Source: Herpetosiphon giganteus
GTDB taxonomy: Bacteria > Chloroflexota > Chloroflexia > Chloroflexales > Herpetosiphonaceae
Direction: 5' to 3'
Length of the DNA: 64,000 nt
NCBI RefSeq assembly: GCF_016907925.1
Contig: NZ_JAFBCZ010000007.1
Span: forward strand, 62,001 to 126,000
A model generated the notes under the pieces. The model did no database searches, had not been told where the DNA came from, and worked only from the letters and a program-made list of their open reading frames with translations. Shown here one piece after another: positions 18,230-27,108 of this stretch; the stretch's first letter is position 1; every line of letters starts with the position of its first letter. A program made the translations under genes and the position numbers.

Positions 18230-19306
18230 GTGGTTTTACGTCGGATTTTAGGAATCGTGACTGCAGCCCTTGCAGTGGTTACCCTCTCTGTTCAACCTCG
18301 CTCAACCACCGCTGCCGAACCAATCAAGCTTGATACCCAATGCTTTGATGTACCCGGCATCACCAACTGTCTCGATGACAAATTTTTGACCTATTGGAAT
18401 GGCAATGGTGGCTTGCCAGTATTTGGCTATCCAATCACCGCTGCTGCTAATGAAGTTAATCCTGATACGCAGCAAAGCTATTTGACCCAATGGCTCGAAC
18501 GCAATCGCTTTGAGTTGCACCCAGAAAATGCGGGCACGCCCTACGAAGTGTTGTTGGGCTTGTTGGGCAAAGAACGGTTGGCCCAATTGAATCGCCAAGT
18601 CGAGCCACGCGAAGCTGGCCCGGTTGATGGTTGTTTGTGGTTTGAGCAAACTGGCCATAACGTCTGTAATCAAGCAGGCGATTTGGGCTTCAAGAGCTAC
18701 TGGCAATCACATGGCTTGAAGATCGATGGCTTGGATACCTACGCGCGTTCGTTGCAATTGTTTGGTTTGCCCTTGACCAGCGCCCAAACGGAAACCAATG
18801 CCAACGGCGATACCGTGGTAACCCAATGGTTCGAGCGCGCTCGTCTCGAATGGCACCCAAGCAACCCTGATGAGTTCAAGGTGCTTTTGGGCTTGTTGGG
18901 CAAAGAAATCATTGATGGCCGCAGCCAACCAATTCCGACCCCAACCCCAGCGCCCATCCCAAGCCCAACCCCAACTCCAGCGCCAAGCCCAACCCCAACT
19001 GATCCTTGTGCCAGCACGCCTGAGCCAGTTTCAGCTCGGATTCGGCCAGCCAAATGTGGCCCTGTTGGAACCGTCTTCAGCTTCGATTTGTATGGTTTCC
19101 AAGCAAACGAAGATGTTGGTTTCTGGTTTACTGATCCAGACGGGATTAACGTTGGAACGGCAGACACTACGAATATTGGACCACAAGGTGCAATCAATGG
19201 ACTTAATTTCAACACCCGTGGTCTCTACCCTGGCACATGGCAATTCACCATGCAAGGTGTATCGAGTGGCCATGCTGCAGTCGTTTACTTTACGATTACC
19301 CAATAA
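18230..19306 (+). CDS. Secreted FGYP-repeat protein with Ig-like C-terminus, paralogue 1
   Basis: A 358-residue exported protein. The signal peptide (about 1-30) ends near TTAAEP. Two repeats of the type found at the protease C-terminus follow (FLTYWNGNGGLPVFGYPI, TQWLERNRFELHPENAG; then a second with SYWQSHGL and LQLFGLPL). A threonine/proline-rich linker spans about 230-257. A beta-sandwich-like C-terminal domain ends HAAVVYFTITQ. The start is GTG 18230, since GGAGG lies 5 nt upstream; an earlier TTG overlaps that RBS. No catalytic motif is seen; substrate or surface binding is inferred. Confidence 0.75.
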   Translation: MVLRRILGIVTAALAVVTLSVQPRSTTAAEPIKLDTQCFDVPGITNCLDDKFLTYWNGNGGLPVFGYPITAAANEVNPDTQQSYLTQWLERNRFELHPENAGTPYEVLLGLLGKERLAQLNRQVEPREAGPVDGCLWFEQTGHNVCNQAGDLGFKSYWQSHGLKIDGLDTYARSLQLFGLPLTSAQTETNANGDTVVTQWFERARLEWHPSNPDEFKVLLGLLGKEIIDGRSQPIPTPTPAPIPSPTPTPAPSPTPTDPCASTPEPVSARIRPAKCGPVGTVFSFDLYGFQANEDVGFWFTDPDGINVGTADTTNIGPQGAINGLNFNTRGLYPGTWQFTMQGVSSGHAAVVYFTITQ

Positions 19307-19338
19307 GTTTAGTTGATTGAACTGCCTGGTTGGTTTAG

Positions 19339-19380
19339 AATCCCAGCTAATTGCTTGTAGCAATTGGCTGGGATTTTGTT
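19339..19380 (+). terminator. Terminator between the two secreted paralogues
   Basis: AATCCCAGCTAATTGC pairs with GCAATTGGCTGGGATT around a short loop, followed by TTGTT. It suggests the two copies are separately transcribed. Confidence 0.65.
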
Positions 19381-19436
19381 ATGATGAGACAATCCCATCA
19401 GTCTAGATGCTGTTCGCAGCATGTTTGGAGGAATTT

Positions 19437-20459
19437 GTGAGTGTACTCCGTCGAATGTTTGGTTTGGCGACTGCAACCCTCGCAGTAGCAGCCTTGGCTG
19501 TTCAGCCCCGCCCAACCGCCGCCGCCGAACCAATCGTGCTTGAAACCCAATGTTTCGATGTGCCTGGCATTACCGCATGTTTGGCCGATGATTTCTTGGC
19601 CTATTGGAAGAACAATGGTGGTTTGCCAGTGTTCGGCTATCCCATCGCTGAAGCAGGTGATGAATATAATGTCGATAGCGACGCTAATTATTGGACTCAA
19701 TGGCTCGAACGCAATCGCTTTGAGTTGCACCCAGAAAATGCGGGCACGCCCTACGAAGTCTTGCTAGGTTTGTTGGGCAAAGAACGACTTAGCCAACTTG
19801 GCCGCGACGCTGAGCCACGCGAAGCTGGCCCGGTTGATGGTTGTTTGTGGTTTGAAGAAACTGGCCACAACGTCTGTAATCAAGCAGGCAATTTGGGCTT
19901 CAAGAGCTACTGGCAATCACATGGCTTGAAGATCGATGGCTTGGATACCTACGCGCGTTCGTTGCAATTGTTTGGCTTGCCCTTGACCAGCGCCCAAACG
20001 GAAACCAATGCCAACGGCGATACCGTGGTAACCCAATGGTTCGAGCGTGCTCGTCTCGAATGGCACCCAAGCAACCCTGACGAGTTCAAGGTACTTTTGG
20101 GATTGCTCGGCAAAGAAATCATTGATGAATGGTCGCAGCCAGTGACACCAGAACAACAATGTGAAAACACGCCTGATCCACGATCAGCCAATATTCGGCC
20201 TAGCAAATGTGTTCAAGCTGGCACGGTCTTATTCTTTGATTTTTATGGTTTCCAACCAAACGAAGAAGTTATTTTGTGGATTACTGATCCAGCAGGCGAA
20301 ACCTATAAATTCGATGAAGGTAGTACGATTGGCGAAACCGGCTCGCTTGAAAACGCCGAGTGGCCAACCGATGGCTCAGAAACTGGGCTGTGGTTGATCT
20401 CGTTGGAAGGCAAAACCAGCAAGCATATTGCTGATGTCTATTTCACGGTTCTGCCATAA
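19437..20459 (+). CDS. Secreted FGYP-repeat protein with Ig-like C-terminus, paralogue 2
   Basis: A 340-residue tandem copy of the gene at 18230. It has a signal peptide, the same two FGYP repeats and an Ig-like C-terminal domain (IRPSKCVQAGTVLFFDFYGF), but no Pro/Thr-rich linker. DNA over the second repeat is almost identical between the copies, while the C-terminal domains have diverged. The start is GTG 19437 with GGAGG 5 nt upstream, the same arrangement as copy 1. Role unknown; extracellular binding is inferred from architecture. Confidence 0.75.
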   Translation: MSVLRRMFGLATATLAVAALAVQPRPTAAAEPIVLETQCFDVPGITACLADDFLAYWKNNGGLPVFGYPIAEAGDEYNVDSDANYWTQWLERNRFELHPENAGTPYEVLLGLLGKERLSQLGRDAEPREAGPVDGCLWFEETGHNVCNQAGNLGFKSYWQSHGLKIDGLDTYARSLQLFGLPLTSAQTETNANGDTVVTQWFERARLEWHPSNPDEFKVLLGLLGKEIIDEWSQPVTPEQQCENTPDPRSANIRPSKCVQAGTVLFFDFYGFQPNEEVILWITDPAGETYKFDEGSTIGETGSLENAEWPTDGSETGLWLISLEGKTSKHIADVYFTVLP

Positions 20460-20476
20460 TCTGACTTCCTAGCCTC

Positions 20477-20518
20477 AAAAAGCTCCACAGCTTTCGGTAG
20501 CTGTGGAGCTTTTTTTAT
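20477..20518 (+). terminator. Strong intrinsic terminator
   Basis: AGCTCCACAGCT (20481-20492) pairs with AGCTGTGGAGCT (20499-20510), loop TTCGGT, followed by TTTTTT. The remainder to 20822 (about 300 nt) holds no gene, only the putative extended -10 at 20759. Confidence 0.85.
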
Positions 20519-20758
20519 TAGGCTGCGTAGTACTAAGGTAGGCTAGCATTCGAGGCTCGTTGCTGCTAGGCTATCGGCTACGGCCTAAAGCTACTCAACC
20601 ACACCTAGCACATTTTGCCACGTGAGTGCTATCAATTTTTCAAGCATTGGGTTACCATCCTTCGGCCTGTAATCTGCGTAGAACGGCTAGCGGTAGCTAA
20701 ATCGACAGCGGAATGAGAGGTTTTGACAGCTTTTTGACTAGGTTTGCCATGCGTCACA

Positions 20759-20767
20759 TGCTACACT
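20759..20767 (+). promoter_or_regulatory. Candidate extended -10 upstream of HMG-CoA reductase
   Basis: TGCTACACT, 55 nt before the ATG at 20823. Two TTGAC motifs (20723, 20734) lie upstream but at non-standard spacing. Low-strength call. Confidence 0.35.
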
Positions 20768-20822
20768 TCAGCCGTCTACATCATGCTGACCCAATTTTTG
20801 GCGACAGAGGAGCTTCGTTCTG

Positions 20823-22148
20823 ATGAAAGCAAAAAATAGCCGTTTACAAGGATTTTACCAACTTTCGCCGCTTGATCGTTTGCAAGCCGTAGGGGCTTTT
20901 GATGGCTTGAACAACGATGATTTGCGGGCGCTGCATGGCGCTGGCAGCTTAACGATTGAACGCGCCGATAAGATGATTGAAAATGTAGTTGGTACTTATA
21001 GCTTGCCTTTGGGCATTGCGACCAACTTTCAAATTAATGGCAAAGATACCTTAGTTCCAATGGTTGTCGAGGAACCATCGATTGTGGCTGGCGCTTCATT
21101 TGCGGCCAAACTGGCCCGCGAAGGCGGCGGTTTTACGACCAGCAGCACCGAATCGTTGATGATTGGGCAAATTCAATTGGTGCATATCGCCGATCATGCT
21201 GCCGCTAGCGAAATTATTTTGCAACACAAGGCCGATTTGCTGGCAATTGCCAATCGGCAAAGCACCTCGCTGGTTGGCTTAGGTGGCGGGGCCAAAGATG
21301 TCGAAGTTCATTCGTTCCCTGCTAGCCCAATGGGGCCAATGTTGGTGGTGCACCTGATCGTCGATTGTTTGGATGCCATGGGTGCTAACGCGATTAATGC
21401 GATGGCTGAAGCTGTTGCGCCGCGCTTAGAGGCCTTAACTGGTGGTCGTGCTTATTTGCGAATTCTCTCCAACTTGAGCGATCGGCGCTTGGCAACTGCG
21501 CGCTGTGTGATTCCAGCCCGCGCCTTGGATCGTTCGGATCTGCGTGGCGAAGATGTGATCGAAGGGATTTTGTGGGCCTATGCCTTCGCCGCCGTCGATC
21601 CCTATCGTGCGACGACCCACAACAAAGGCATTTTGAACGGCATTGACCCAGTGTTGTTGGCAACTGGCCAAGATTGGCGCGCAATCGAGTCGGGAGCGCA
21701 TGCCTATGCCGCCCGCGATGGCCGTTATACTTCGTTGACCACGTGGGAGCAAGATGCTGAAGGTAATTTGGTTGGCACCTTGACCATGCCATTGGCGGTT
21801 GGGATTGTTGGGGGCGCAGTCAAGGTGCATCCAACGGCGGCAGCTGCCTTGAAGTTATTGAATGTTAGCTCGGCCCGCGAATTGGCTGAGGTCTGTGTGT
21901 GTGCTGGTTTGGCTTCGAATTTGGCTGCAATGCGGGCTTTGGCAACTGAAGGCATTCAACGCGGCCATATGAGTTTGCACGCACGCCAGATTGCAATGAG
22001 TGCTGGTGCACCACCAGCCTTGGTCGAAGAAGTGGCTGAGCGTTTGATTGCTGAACGTTGCATCAAGCCAGCTCGTGCCGCCGAAATTGTGCGCGAAATG
22101 CACGAAACCTATGCCTTACAACGCATCGAGGTTGGGGTTCCCTGCTAA
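20823..22148 (+). CDS. Class II hydroxymethylglutaryl-CoA reductase
   Basis: A 441-residue enzyme interconverting HMG-CoA and mevalonate. Motifs: IENVVGTYSLPLGIATNF, VEEPSIVAGASFAAKLAR, the DAMGANAINAMAEAV nucleotide-binding signature, and a C-terminal region with GHMSLHARQIAMSAGAP bearing the catalytic His. Length and lack of a membrane region fit the soluble class II type. Whether it works toward isoprenoids or in degradation cannot be decided; no other mevalonate gene is in the window. GAGGAG precedes the ATG. Confidence 0.92.
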   Translation: MKAKNSRLQGFYQLSPLDRLQAVGAFDGLNNDDLRALHGAGSLTIERADKMIENVVGTYSLPLGIATNFQINGKDTLVPMVVEEPSIVAGASFAAKLAREGGGFTTSSTESLMIGQIQLVHIADHAAASEIILQHKADLLAIANRQSTSLVGLGGGAKDVEVHSFPASPMGPMLVVHLIVDCLDAMGANAINAMAEAVAPRLEALTGGRAYLRILSNLSDRRLATARCVIPARALDRSDLRGEDVIEGILWAYAFAAVDPYRATTHNKGILNGIDPVLLATGQDWRAIESGAHAYAARDGRYTSLTTWEQDAEGNLVGTLTMPLAVGIVGGAVKVHPTAAAALKLLNVSSARELAEVCVCAGLASNLAAMRALATEGIQRGHMSLHARQIAMSAGAPPALVEEVAERLIAERCIKPARAAEIVREMHETYALQRIEVGVPC

Positions 22149-22173
22149 ACCAACAAGCTCCTTAAGCCAAAAA

Positions 22174-22210
22174 GGCCAGCACCTCGTAGACAAGGTGCTG
22201 GCCAGACTTT
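22174..22210. terminator. Bidirectional terminator HMGR/accA
   Basis: GGCCAGCACCT (22174-22184) pairs with AGGTGCTGGCC (22193-22203), followed by AGACTTTTTTT on the plus side and preceded by AAAAA, which is a T-run on the minus side. It serves convergent genes. Confidence 0.85.
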
Positions 22211-22212
22211 TT

Positions 22213-23049
22213 TTAAGCCTCGACAATTTCGCTTTGGGCTTGGCGAAAACGCCCAATCGCCCGATATTTGGCATAGCGTTGATCGAGCAATTGATCGAGC
22301 GTGAGTGTGCTCAGCGTGCTAAGTTGCTCACGCAGGGCATTGCCAACCGCATGCACAATTGCTGCTACATCCATATGCGCGCCGCCCTCTGGCTCAGGAA
22401 TAATCAGATCGGCAATGCCAAAGCTGTGCAAATCTTGGGCGGTGATTTTCATGGCTTTGGCTGCTTCCGAGGCTTTGCTCGAATCGCGCCAGAGAATTGC
22501 CGCGCTCGCTTCAGGCGAGGCAACTGAATAAACAGCATGCTCCAGCATCAACAAACGGTCGGCAACCCCGATTGCCAAAGCTCCCCCAGAGCCGCCTTCG
22601 CCGATGACCGTCGCAATAATTGGCACTGGCAAATCGGCCATAACCAACAAATTACGGGCGATAGCTTCTGCTTGGCCGCGCTCTTCGGCGGCCATGCTTG
22701 GGTGCGCGCCAGCAGTATCAATTAGGGTCAAGATCGGCATATTGAATTTTTTGGCATGCTCCATCACCCGCAAGGCCTTGCGATAGCCCTCTGGATGCGG
22801 CGAGCCGAAGTTGCGGCGCACGTTTTCTTTGGTATCGCTGCCCTTTTGATGGCCGATAATCGCAACGCTGCGACCATCGATTTTGCTAATACCACAGACC
22901 AGCGCTTGATCGTCGCCATGATGGCGATCGCCACGGAGTTCAAAAAAATCTTCACACAGCACCCGAATATAATCAAGTGTGCGTGGGCGTTGGGGATTAC
23001 GGGCAATTTGCACCTTATCCCAAGGCAATAATTCAGTTAACGTTGTCAC
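22213..23049 (-). CDS. accA: Acetyl-CoA carboxylase carboxyltransferase subunit alpha
   Basis: A 278-residue alpha subunit of the carboxyltransferase that makes malonyl-CoA. Motifs: [58 protein letters not shown], and [18 protein letters not shown] (crotonase-fold oxyanion region). It lies 21 nt after accD on the same strand, so the two chains of the heterotetramer are co-expressed. Starts at GTG 23049, with AGAGGTC upstream. Biotin carboxylase and carrier genes are not in the window. Confidence 0.95.
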   Translation of the reverse strand: MTTLTELLPWDKVQIARNPQRPRTLDYIRVLCEDFFELRGDRHHGDDQALVCGISKIDGRSVAIIGHQKGSDTKENVRRNFGSPHPEGYRKALRVMEHAKKFNMPILTLIDTAGAHPSMAAEERGQAEAIARNLLVMADLPVPIIATVIGEGGSGGALAIGVADRLLMLEHAVYSVASPEASAAILWRDSSKASEAAKAMKITAQDLHSFGIADLIIPEPEGGAHMDVAAIVHAVGNALREQLSTLSTLTLDQLLDQRYAKYRAIGRFRQAQSEIVEA

Positions 23050-23070
23050 GTTTTGACCTCTGCGTGGGGC

Positions 23071-23988
23071 TTATTGGTGGCCCGCTACGACATGTTCGCG
23101 ATGATCAGCCGATGATGTGGGTCGTTCATACAAGCGCAGCAAGCGCCCAATGGTGGCCCGCATGTCCGAGCGTGGCACGACTGCATCGATCATGCCATGT
23201 TCAAGGAAAAATTCTGCGGTTTGGAAGTGTGGTGGTAATTTCTGGCGAATGGTTTGCTCGATGACCCGTCGCCCTGCAAAGCCAATATTTGCGCCTGGCT
23301 CAGCCAAAATAATATCGGCAACCGAGGCATACGAGGCCGAAACGCCACCATAGCATGGGTCAACCAACAACGAGATATGGGGTTGGCGGACGCGGGCCAA
23401 ACGAGTCAGCGCCACCGAAACTTTGGCCATTTGCATTAACGCAAAAATGCCTTCGTGCATGCGCGCCCCGCCTGAAGCGTTGATCGTCAAGACTGGTACG
23501 CCGCGATCGGCGGCACGTTCAACGGCGCGAGCGACTTTTTCGCCAAAGACGCTGCCCATCGAACCGCCCATGAAATCGAAGTTACAGGCTGCAATTTCAA
23601 AGGGCAAGCCTTCAATGCTGGCGCTGCCGCTCATCACCACGTCGTTGGTGCCGGTGCGTTCGCTGGTAGCGGCTAATTTGGCTTCGTAGTTATCTTTGGG
23701 GCTAACAAAGCCCAAAATATCGATGCCTTGCAAATCTGCATCATGCTCAACGAACGAATCAGCATCGGCCAAAATATCGATCCATTCGCGTGAGCTAATC
23801 CGCGAGTGATAGCCACATTTTGGACAAACTTTTAATGCATCATTGAATTGTTTTTGATAAGTCAATTCGCCACAGTTGGCACATTTGGTCCAGACATTAT
23901 CTGGTATCTGTTGCTCACGCCGCGAAGACGTGAAGGGTAACGGCGCACGCCGAAAAAAATCTTTCAAATCATGAACCTCCACGGTCAT
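23071..23988 (-). CDS. accD: Acetyl-CoA carboxylase carboxyltransferase subunit beta
   Basis: A 305-residue beta subunit. A four-Cys zinc ribbon (CANCGEL and CPKCGY, about residues 36-58) precedes the crotonase-fold domain with FDFMGGSMGSVFGEKVARA, NASGGARMHEG and PCYGGVSASYASVADI. It is the partner of accA immediately downstream. The ATG at 23988 has no clear RBS; a putative TGCTATAAT extended -10 at 24006-24014 would give a leader of only about a dozen nucleotides. Confidence 0.95.
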   Translation of the reverse strand: MTVEVHDLKDFFRRAPLPFTSSRREQQIPDNVWTKCANCGELTYQKQFNDALKVCPKCGYHSRISSREWIDILADADSFVEHDADLQGIDILGFVSPKDNYEAKLAATSERTGTNDVVMSGSASIEGLPFEIAACNFDFMGGSMGSVFGEKVARAVERAADRGVPVLTINASGGARMHEGIFALMQMAKVSVALTRLARVRQPHISLLVDPCYGGVSASYASVADIILAEPGANIGFAGRRVIEQTIRQKLPPHFQTAEFFLEHGMIDAVVPRSDMRATIGRLLRLYERPTSSADHREHVVAGHQ

Positions 23989-24005
23989 TGTTGAGCCGTA
24001 GTGGG

Positions 24006-24014
24006 ATTATAGCA
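24006..24014 (-). promoter_or_regulatory. Extended -10 for accD-accA
   Basis: TGCTATAAT on the minus strand, ending 17 nt before the accD ATG. The same nonamer precedes the genes at 28484 and 35545. No good -35 is seen at 17 nt. Confidence 0.45.
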
Positions 24015-24028
24015 TAGCACGCAGTGCG

Positions 24029-24394
24029 TCATAGCCATATATTTTTGAAGCGTTTCAGTTTCTGCCAAGGCTGCATAAAAACGAACAATGTTAACCCAAA
24101 AGCGCCTAGCGGTCGATAGATTAACCAGATCGCTAGCACAACGTTGTGTTCCCAACCAACAAGCTGATTAACTGGAATCGAGCCTTGATTGGCAAAAATA
24201 CAGCTTTCTGGGCTATAGCGGCTGGCGGGGCTATACCAGCTGTCGCCAAGCTGGTTTGCTTGGGCATGCACAGTGCAAATGCGCTCAAAATAGAATTGCT
24301 GCATCAGCAAGGCGGGAATCAGTAATAGCGCCACAAACACGCTACAAAATCCAACCAATAATTTGATGATCCGTTTATTGGAATGTTGTTGCAT
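24029..24394 (-). CDS. Small membrane protein of unknown function
   Basis: A 121-residue protein with two transmembrane helices (about 10-32 and 83-105). Between them is an extracytoplasmic loop with two Cys (ICTVHAQ and SCIFANQ) that could form a disulfide. The start ATG 24394 (MQQHSNKR) is chosen because AAGGAG lies just upstream; an 18-residue longer form overlaps that site. It lies upstream of accD on the same strand and diverges from the nucleotidyltransferase. No family recognised. Confidence 0.5.
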   Translation of the reverse strand: MQQHSNKRIIKLLVGFCSVFVALLLIPALLMQQFYFERICTVHAQANQLGDSWYSPASRYSPESCIFANQGSIPVNQLVGWEHNVVLAIWLIYRPLGAFGLTLFVFMQPWQKLKRFKNIWL

Positions 24395-24482
24395 AGCTGC
24401 TCCTTGATCGGGCTTGTTGCTGATGTGCGCTTGCCCGTTTTGCGCCACAATCGCTAGGCTCTCGTTTTGAAAGGAGGCTCAA

Positions 24483-25274
24483 ATGCAGCCTAACCGGATT
24501 AATCACCCTGAACTTGAAGCTGTTTTGGCGAGTTTGGTTGCAGAGTTACAAAACCTGCTTGACGATCAGCTGCTAGCGGTCTATTTGAGCGGCTCGATTG
24601 CGCTCGGCGATTGGGATGACGCGAGTGACGTAGATTTTATGGTTGTATTAAAAGATGAGCTTGATTTGGCCCAACTTGCTGGATTACAAGCGCTGCATGC
24701 CGCGATTTATGCATTGCCCTCGGTTTGGGCGCAACATCTCGAAGGCTCGTATATTTCCCAAGTCTTGGTGCGCCGCGCCGACCCCAACAAAACCCAGTTG
24801 TGGTATTTGGATAATGGCAGTTCGCAGTTAAGCCTATCGACCCATGATAATGAATTGGTGATGCGCTGGACGGTGCGCGAATATGGCATTGCCTTGTTTG
24901 GGCCGCCAGCAACCAGCTTGATTGAGCCGATTGATCCAGCTGAGCTGCGCCAAGAAATTCGCAACACAATGCACGATTGGGCCGCCGAGATGCGTGATGG
25001 GCAGTATTCAATAACGAACCAATGGGCGCAAGCATTTACCGTGATTAGTTATTGTCGCATGTTGCAGAGCTTAGCAACAGGTCGGATTCACTCAAAACGG
25101 GCTGGGGTTGCATGGGCGCTCGCCAAGCTTGCCCCCAAATGGCATCCTTTAATTGAAGCAGCATGGGCCAATCGGCCAAATCCCAGCCTCAAATATCGTA
25201 CAGCTGCTGACCCAGCCTTGGTGGATGAAAGTTTAGCTTTTGTGCGTGCTTGTTTGGCGCTTGCGCCACGTTAG
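24483..25274 (+). CDS. Nucleotidyltransferase with DUF4111-type C-terminus (aminoglycoside adenylyltransferase-like)
   Basis: A 263-residue protein. The N-terminal nucleotidyltransferase motif is VYLSGSIALGDWDDASDVDF, with the GS and paired Asp residues needed for metal binding. The C-terminal half is helical, as in ANT(3'')-type enzymes and DUF4111 proteins. Chromosomal homologues are often not resistance genes, so the substrate is left open. A strong RBS (AAAGGAGG) precedes the ATG. Confidence 0.75.
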   Translation: MQPNRINHPELEAVLASLVAELQNLLDDQLLAVYLSGSIALGDWDDASDVDFMVVLKDELDLAQLAGLQALHAAIYALPSVWAQHLEGSYISQVLVRRADPNKTQLWYLDNGSSQLSLSTHDNELVMRWTVREYGIALFGPPATSLIEPIDPAELRQEIRNTMHDWAAEMRDGQYSITNQWAQAFTVISYCRMLQSLATGRIHSKRAGVAWALAKLAPKWHPLIEAAWANRPNPSLKYRTAADPALVDESLAFVRACLALAPR

Positions 25275-25397
25275 CAATAGCTGCGCATGCAGAAATTTTA
25301 CTTAATTTAACATAATTGTTAACAATTCAATCGCAATTGATTAAAGCAAGCAGCCTAGGCTAGCGCTGTGACCCATCATCACAAAGGAGCCAACGCT

Positions 25398-26174
25398 ATG
25401 ACGCTTGCAACGATCAGTAGCACGACCCCACGCCTGACGGTTAAGTGTGCCACGACGAGCGCCGAAATTGAGCAAGCCTTGCGCTTGCGCTACCGCGTTT
25501 TTGTTGAAGAAGCGAATAACTCGCGGCTTTGGAACGAACATGGGCTTGAATTCGATGTTTTCGACCAATGGTGCGACCATTTGTTGGTGATCGACCAAAA
25601 TTCTGAGCAAGTTGTTGGCACCTATCGTTTGCTGCCTGGCGAACGAGCCTTGGCCCAGCAAGGCTTTTATTCGCAAACCGAATTTGATCTTACGCGCTTT
25701 GCCCACTTGCGCAACGCCTTGGAGCTTGGCCGCAGCTGCATTGCCGCCGACTATCGCGGCACGCGAGCAATTCAAATGCTCTGGGGCGGAATTGCCAATT
25801 ATCTGGCTGAGCGGCCACATAGCCATTTGATTGGCTGCGCCAGCATGAACCACGACGAATTGCCCGATGTTAGTGCCTTGTATAGCATGCTGCGTCAACA
25901 TAACGTGATTACTGAGCGCTATAACATTCAGCCATTAGCTAGCCATCGAATGGCCGATTTGCGCTGCTTGCCGATGACCTGTAGCGAGCGCGAAATGGTG
26001 CGCCGCTTGCCGCCATTGATTAAAGGCTATCGTTGGATGGGTGCTGAATTGGCGGGCGACCCAGCCTACGATCCCTTATTTCACACCACCGATTTCTTTG
26101 TGGTTTTTGAAACTAACCAAATGACCAAGCGCTACCAACGCCATTTTGCCAGCTCGTATCAAGCAACGGCCTGA
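25398..26174 (+). CDS. GNAT-fold N-acyltransferase (OlsB-like)
   Basis: A 258-residue protein of the acyl-ACP-dependent N-acyltransferase group that includes ornithine-lipid OlsB. Motifs: ALRLRYRVFVEEANNSR at the start, CDHLLVIDQ, VVGTYRLLPG, and LELGRSCIAADYRG followed by an LIGCASMNHD segment. The start is ATG 25398 (MTLATIS), with AAAGGAG 8 nt upstream; a GTG at 25368 is less likely. It is followed within 8 nt by a second lipid acyltransferase gene, the order seen for olsBA, so aminolipid synthesis is inferred. Confidence 0.75.
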   Translation: MTLATISSTTPRLTVKCATTSAEIEQALRLRYRVFVEEANNSRLWNEHGLEFDVFDQWCDHLLVIDQNSEQVVGTYRLLPGERALAQQGFYSQTEFDLTRFAHLRNALELGRSCIAADYRGTRAIQMLWGGIANYLAERPHSHLIGCASMNHDELPDVSALYSMLRQHNVITERYNIQPLASHRMADLRCLPMTCSEREMVRRLPPLIKGYRWMGAELAGDPAYDPLFHTTDFFVVFETNQMTKRYQRHFASSYQATA

Positions 26175-26181
26175 GGCGACA

Positions 26182-27108
26182 ATGTATCAACTGCTTGCTC
26201 AATTGACCACCAATCCGCAGCGTTTGGCGCGCGTTCGGCACATTGGCGGCTGGTTGCCGCACCGCTTGGTTATTGGCCTCAGCTGGATGTTGGCCGTTGG
26301 TTTGTATTGGTTTGTGCCGCGCTTGCGCCGCCATTTGCATGCTAACCTGGCCTATGTGCTGCTTGATAGCTCGTGGTTAGAGCGGACTAGGATTGGCCTG
26401 CGCTATCTTCAACATATGCTGCTGTTGCTGTATGAAGTGCTGATTGGGATTGAGCGTTTGAATTGCGAGCATGTGCTGCTGGAAGGAACCGAGCATATTG
26501 AAGTGGCGCTGGCTCAAGGACGTGGCGTGATTCTCTACACGCCTCATCAAGGAAATTTCTTCTATAGCTACTGGCGTTTGGCGTAGCGCTACAATTGCTT
26601 GACGGTTGGTACTGCGGGCAGCCCTGAGTTGCGGCCACTTTACGAGCAGTTTCATCAGCTTGGCTGTGCTGGCTTTGATTACGATGCGACCTCGCCGCGC
26701 GAGTTAATTCGGGGGTTGCGCCAGCATTTACAAGCCAATGGCGTGGTGTTTTTGTTGGGTGATTTTTGGCGACCGAATTTCCCTGAGGCCAGCTTTTTTG
26801 GCTTGCAATCGCGCACGCCCCAAGGCGCAGCAACCTTTGCCCTCGAAGATAATGTGCCGATTGTGCCGTGTTACAGTGTGCGAGAAGGCAAGCGCCATCG
26901 GCTGATTTGCCAAGAGCCGTTGCATTTGGGTCGCAGCTTTGGCCGCAAACAACGCCGCGAGGCCACCGACGAACTCAACGAGTGGATGGCCTCAATTATT
27001 AGCGAAAACCCCAGCCAATGGCTGTATTGGTTCAATTGCCAAGAACGTTGGGAAGGCGACGACCGGCGTTTGACCGAGCAAAGCGTTGGTCAAGCCCTAG
27101 CCGTTTAG
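26182..27108 (+). pseudogene. LpxL/HtrB-like lipid acyltransferase interrupted by an in-frame TAG
   Basis: The two halves are in the same frame, separated only by TAG at 26584-26586. The first half (134 codons) ends HQGNFFYSYWRLA; the second resumes RYNCLTVGTAG and runs to QALAV. Together (308 codons) they match the length and pattern of PF03279-type acyltransferases. The usual HxxxxD/E motif appears as HQGNFF, so the acidic residue is missing. A CAG-to-TAG change would explain the stop. It could be a pseudogene, a sequencing error or a readthrough site. The start is ATG 26182, after GAGGCGACA. Confidence 0.75.

Noticed and set aside
24483..25274. Acquired aminoglycoside-resistance gene
   Set aside because: Only the general nucleotidyltransferase pattern is visible; no mobile context, so resistance is not claimed.
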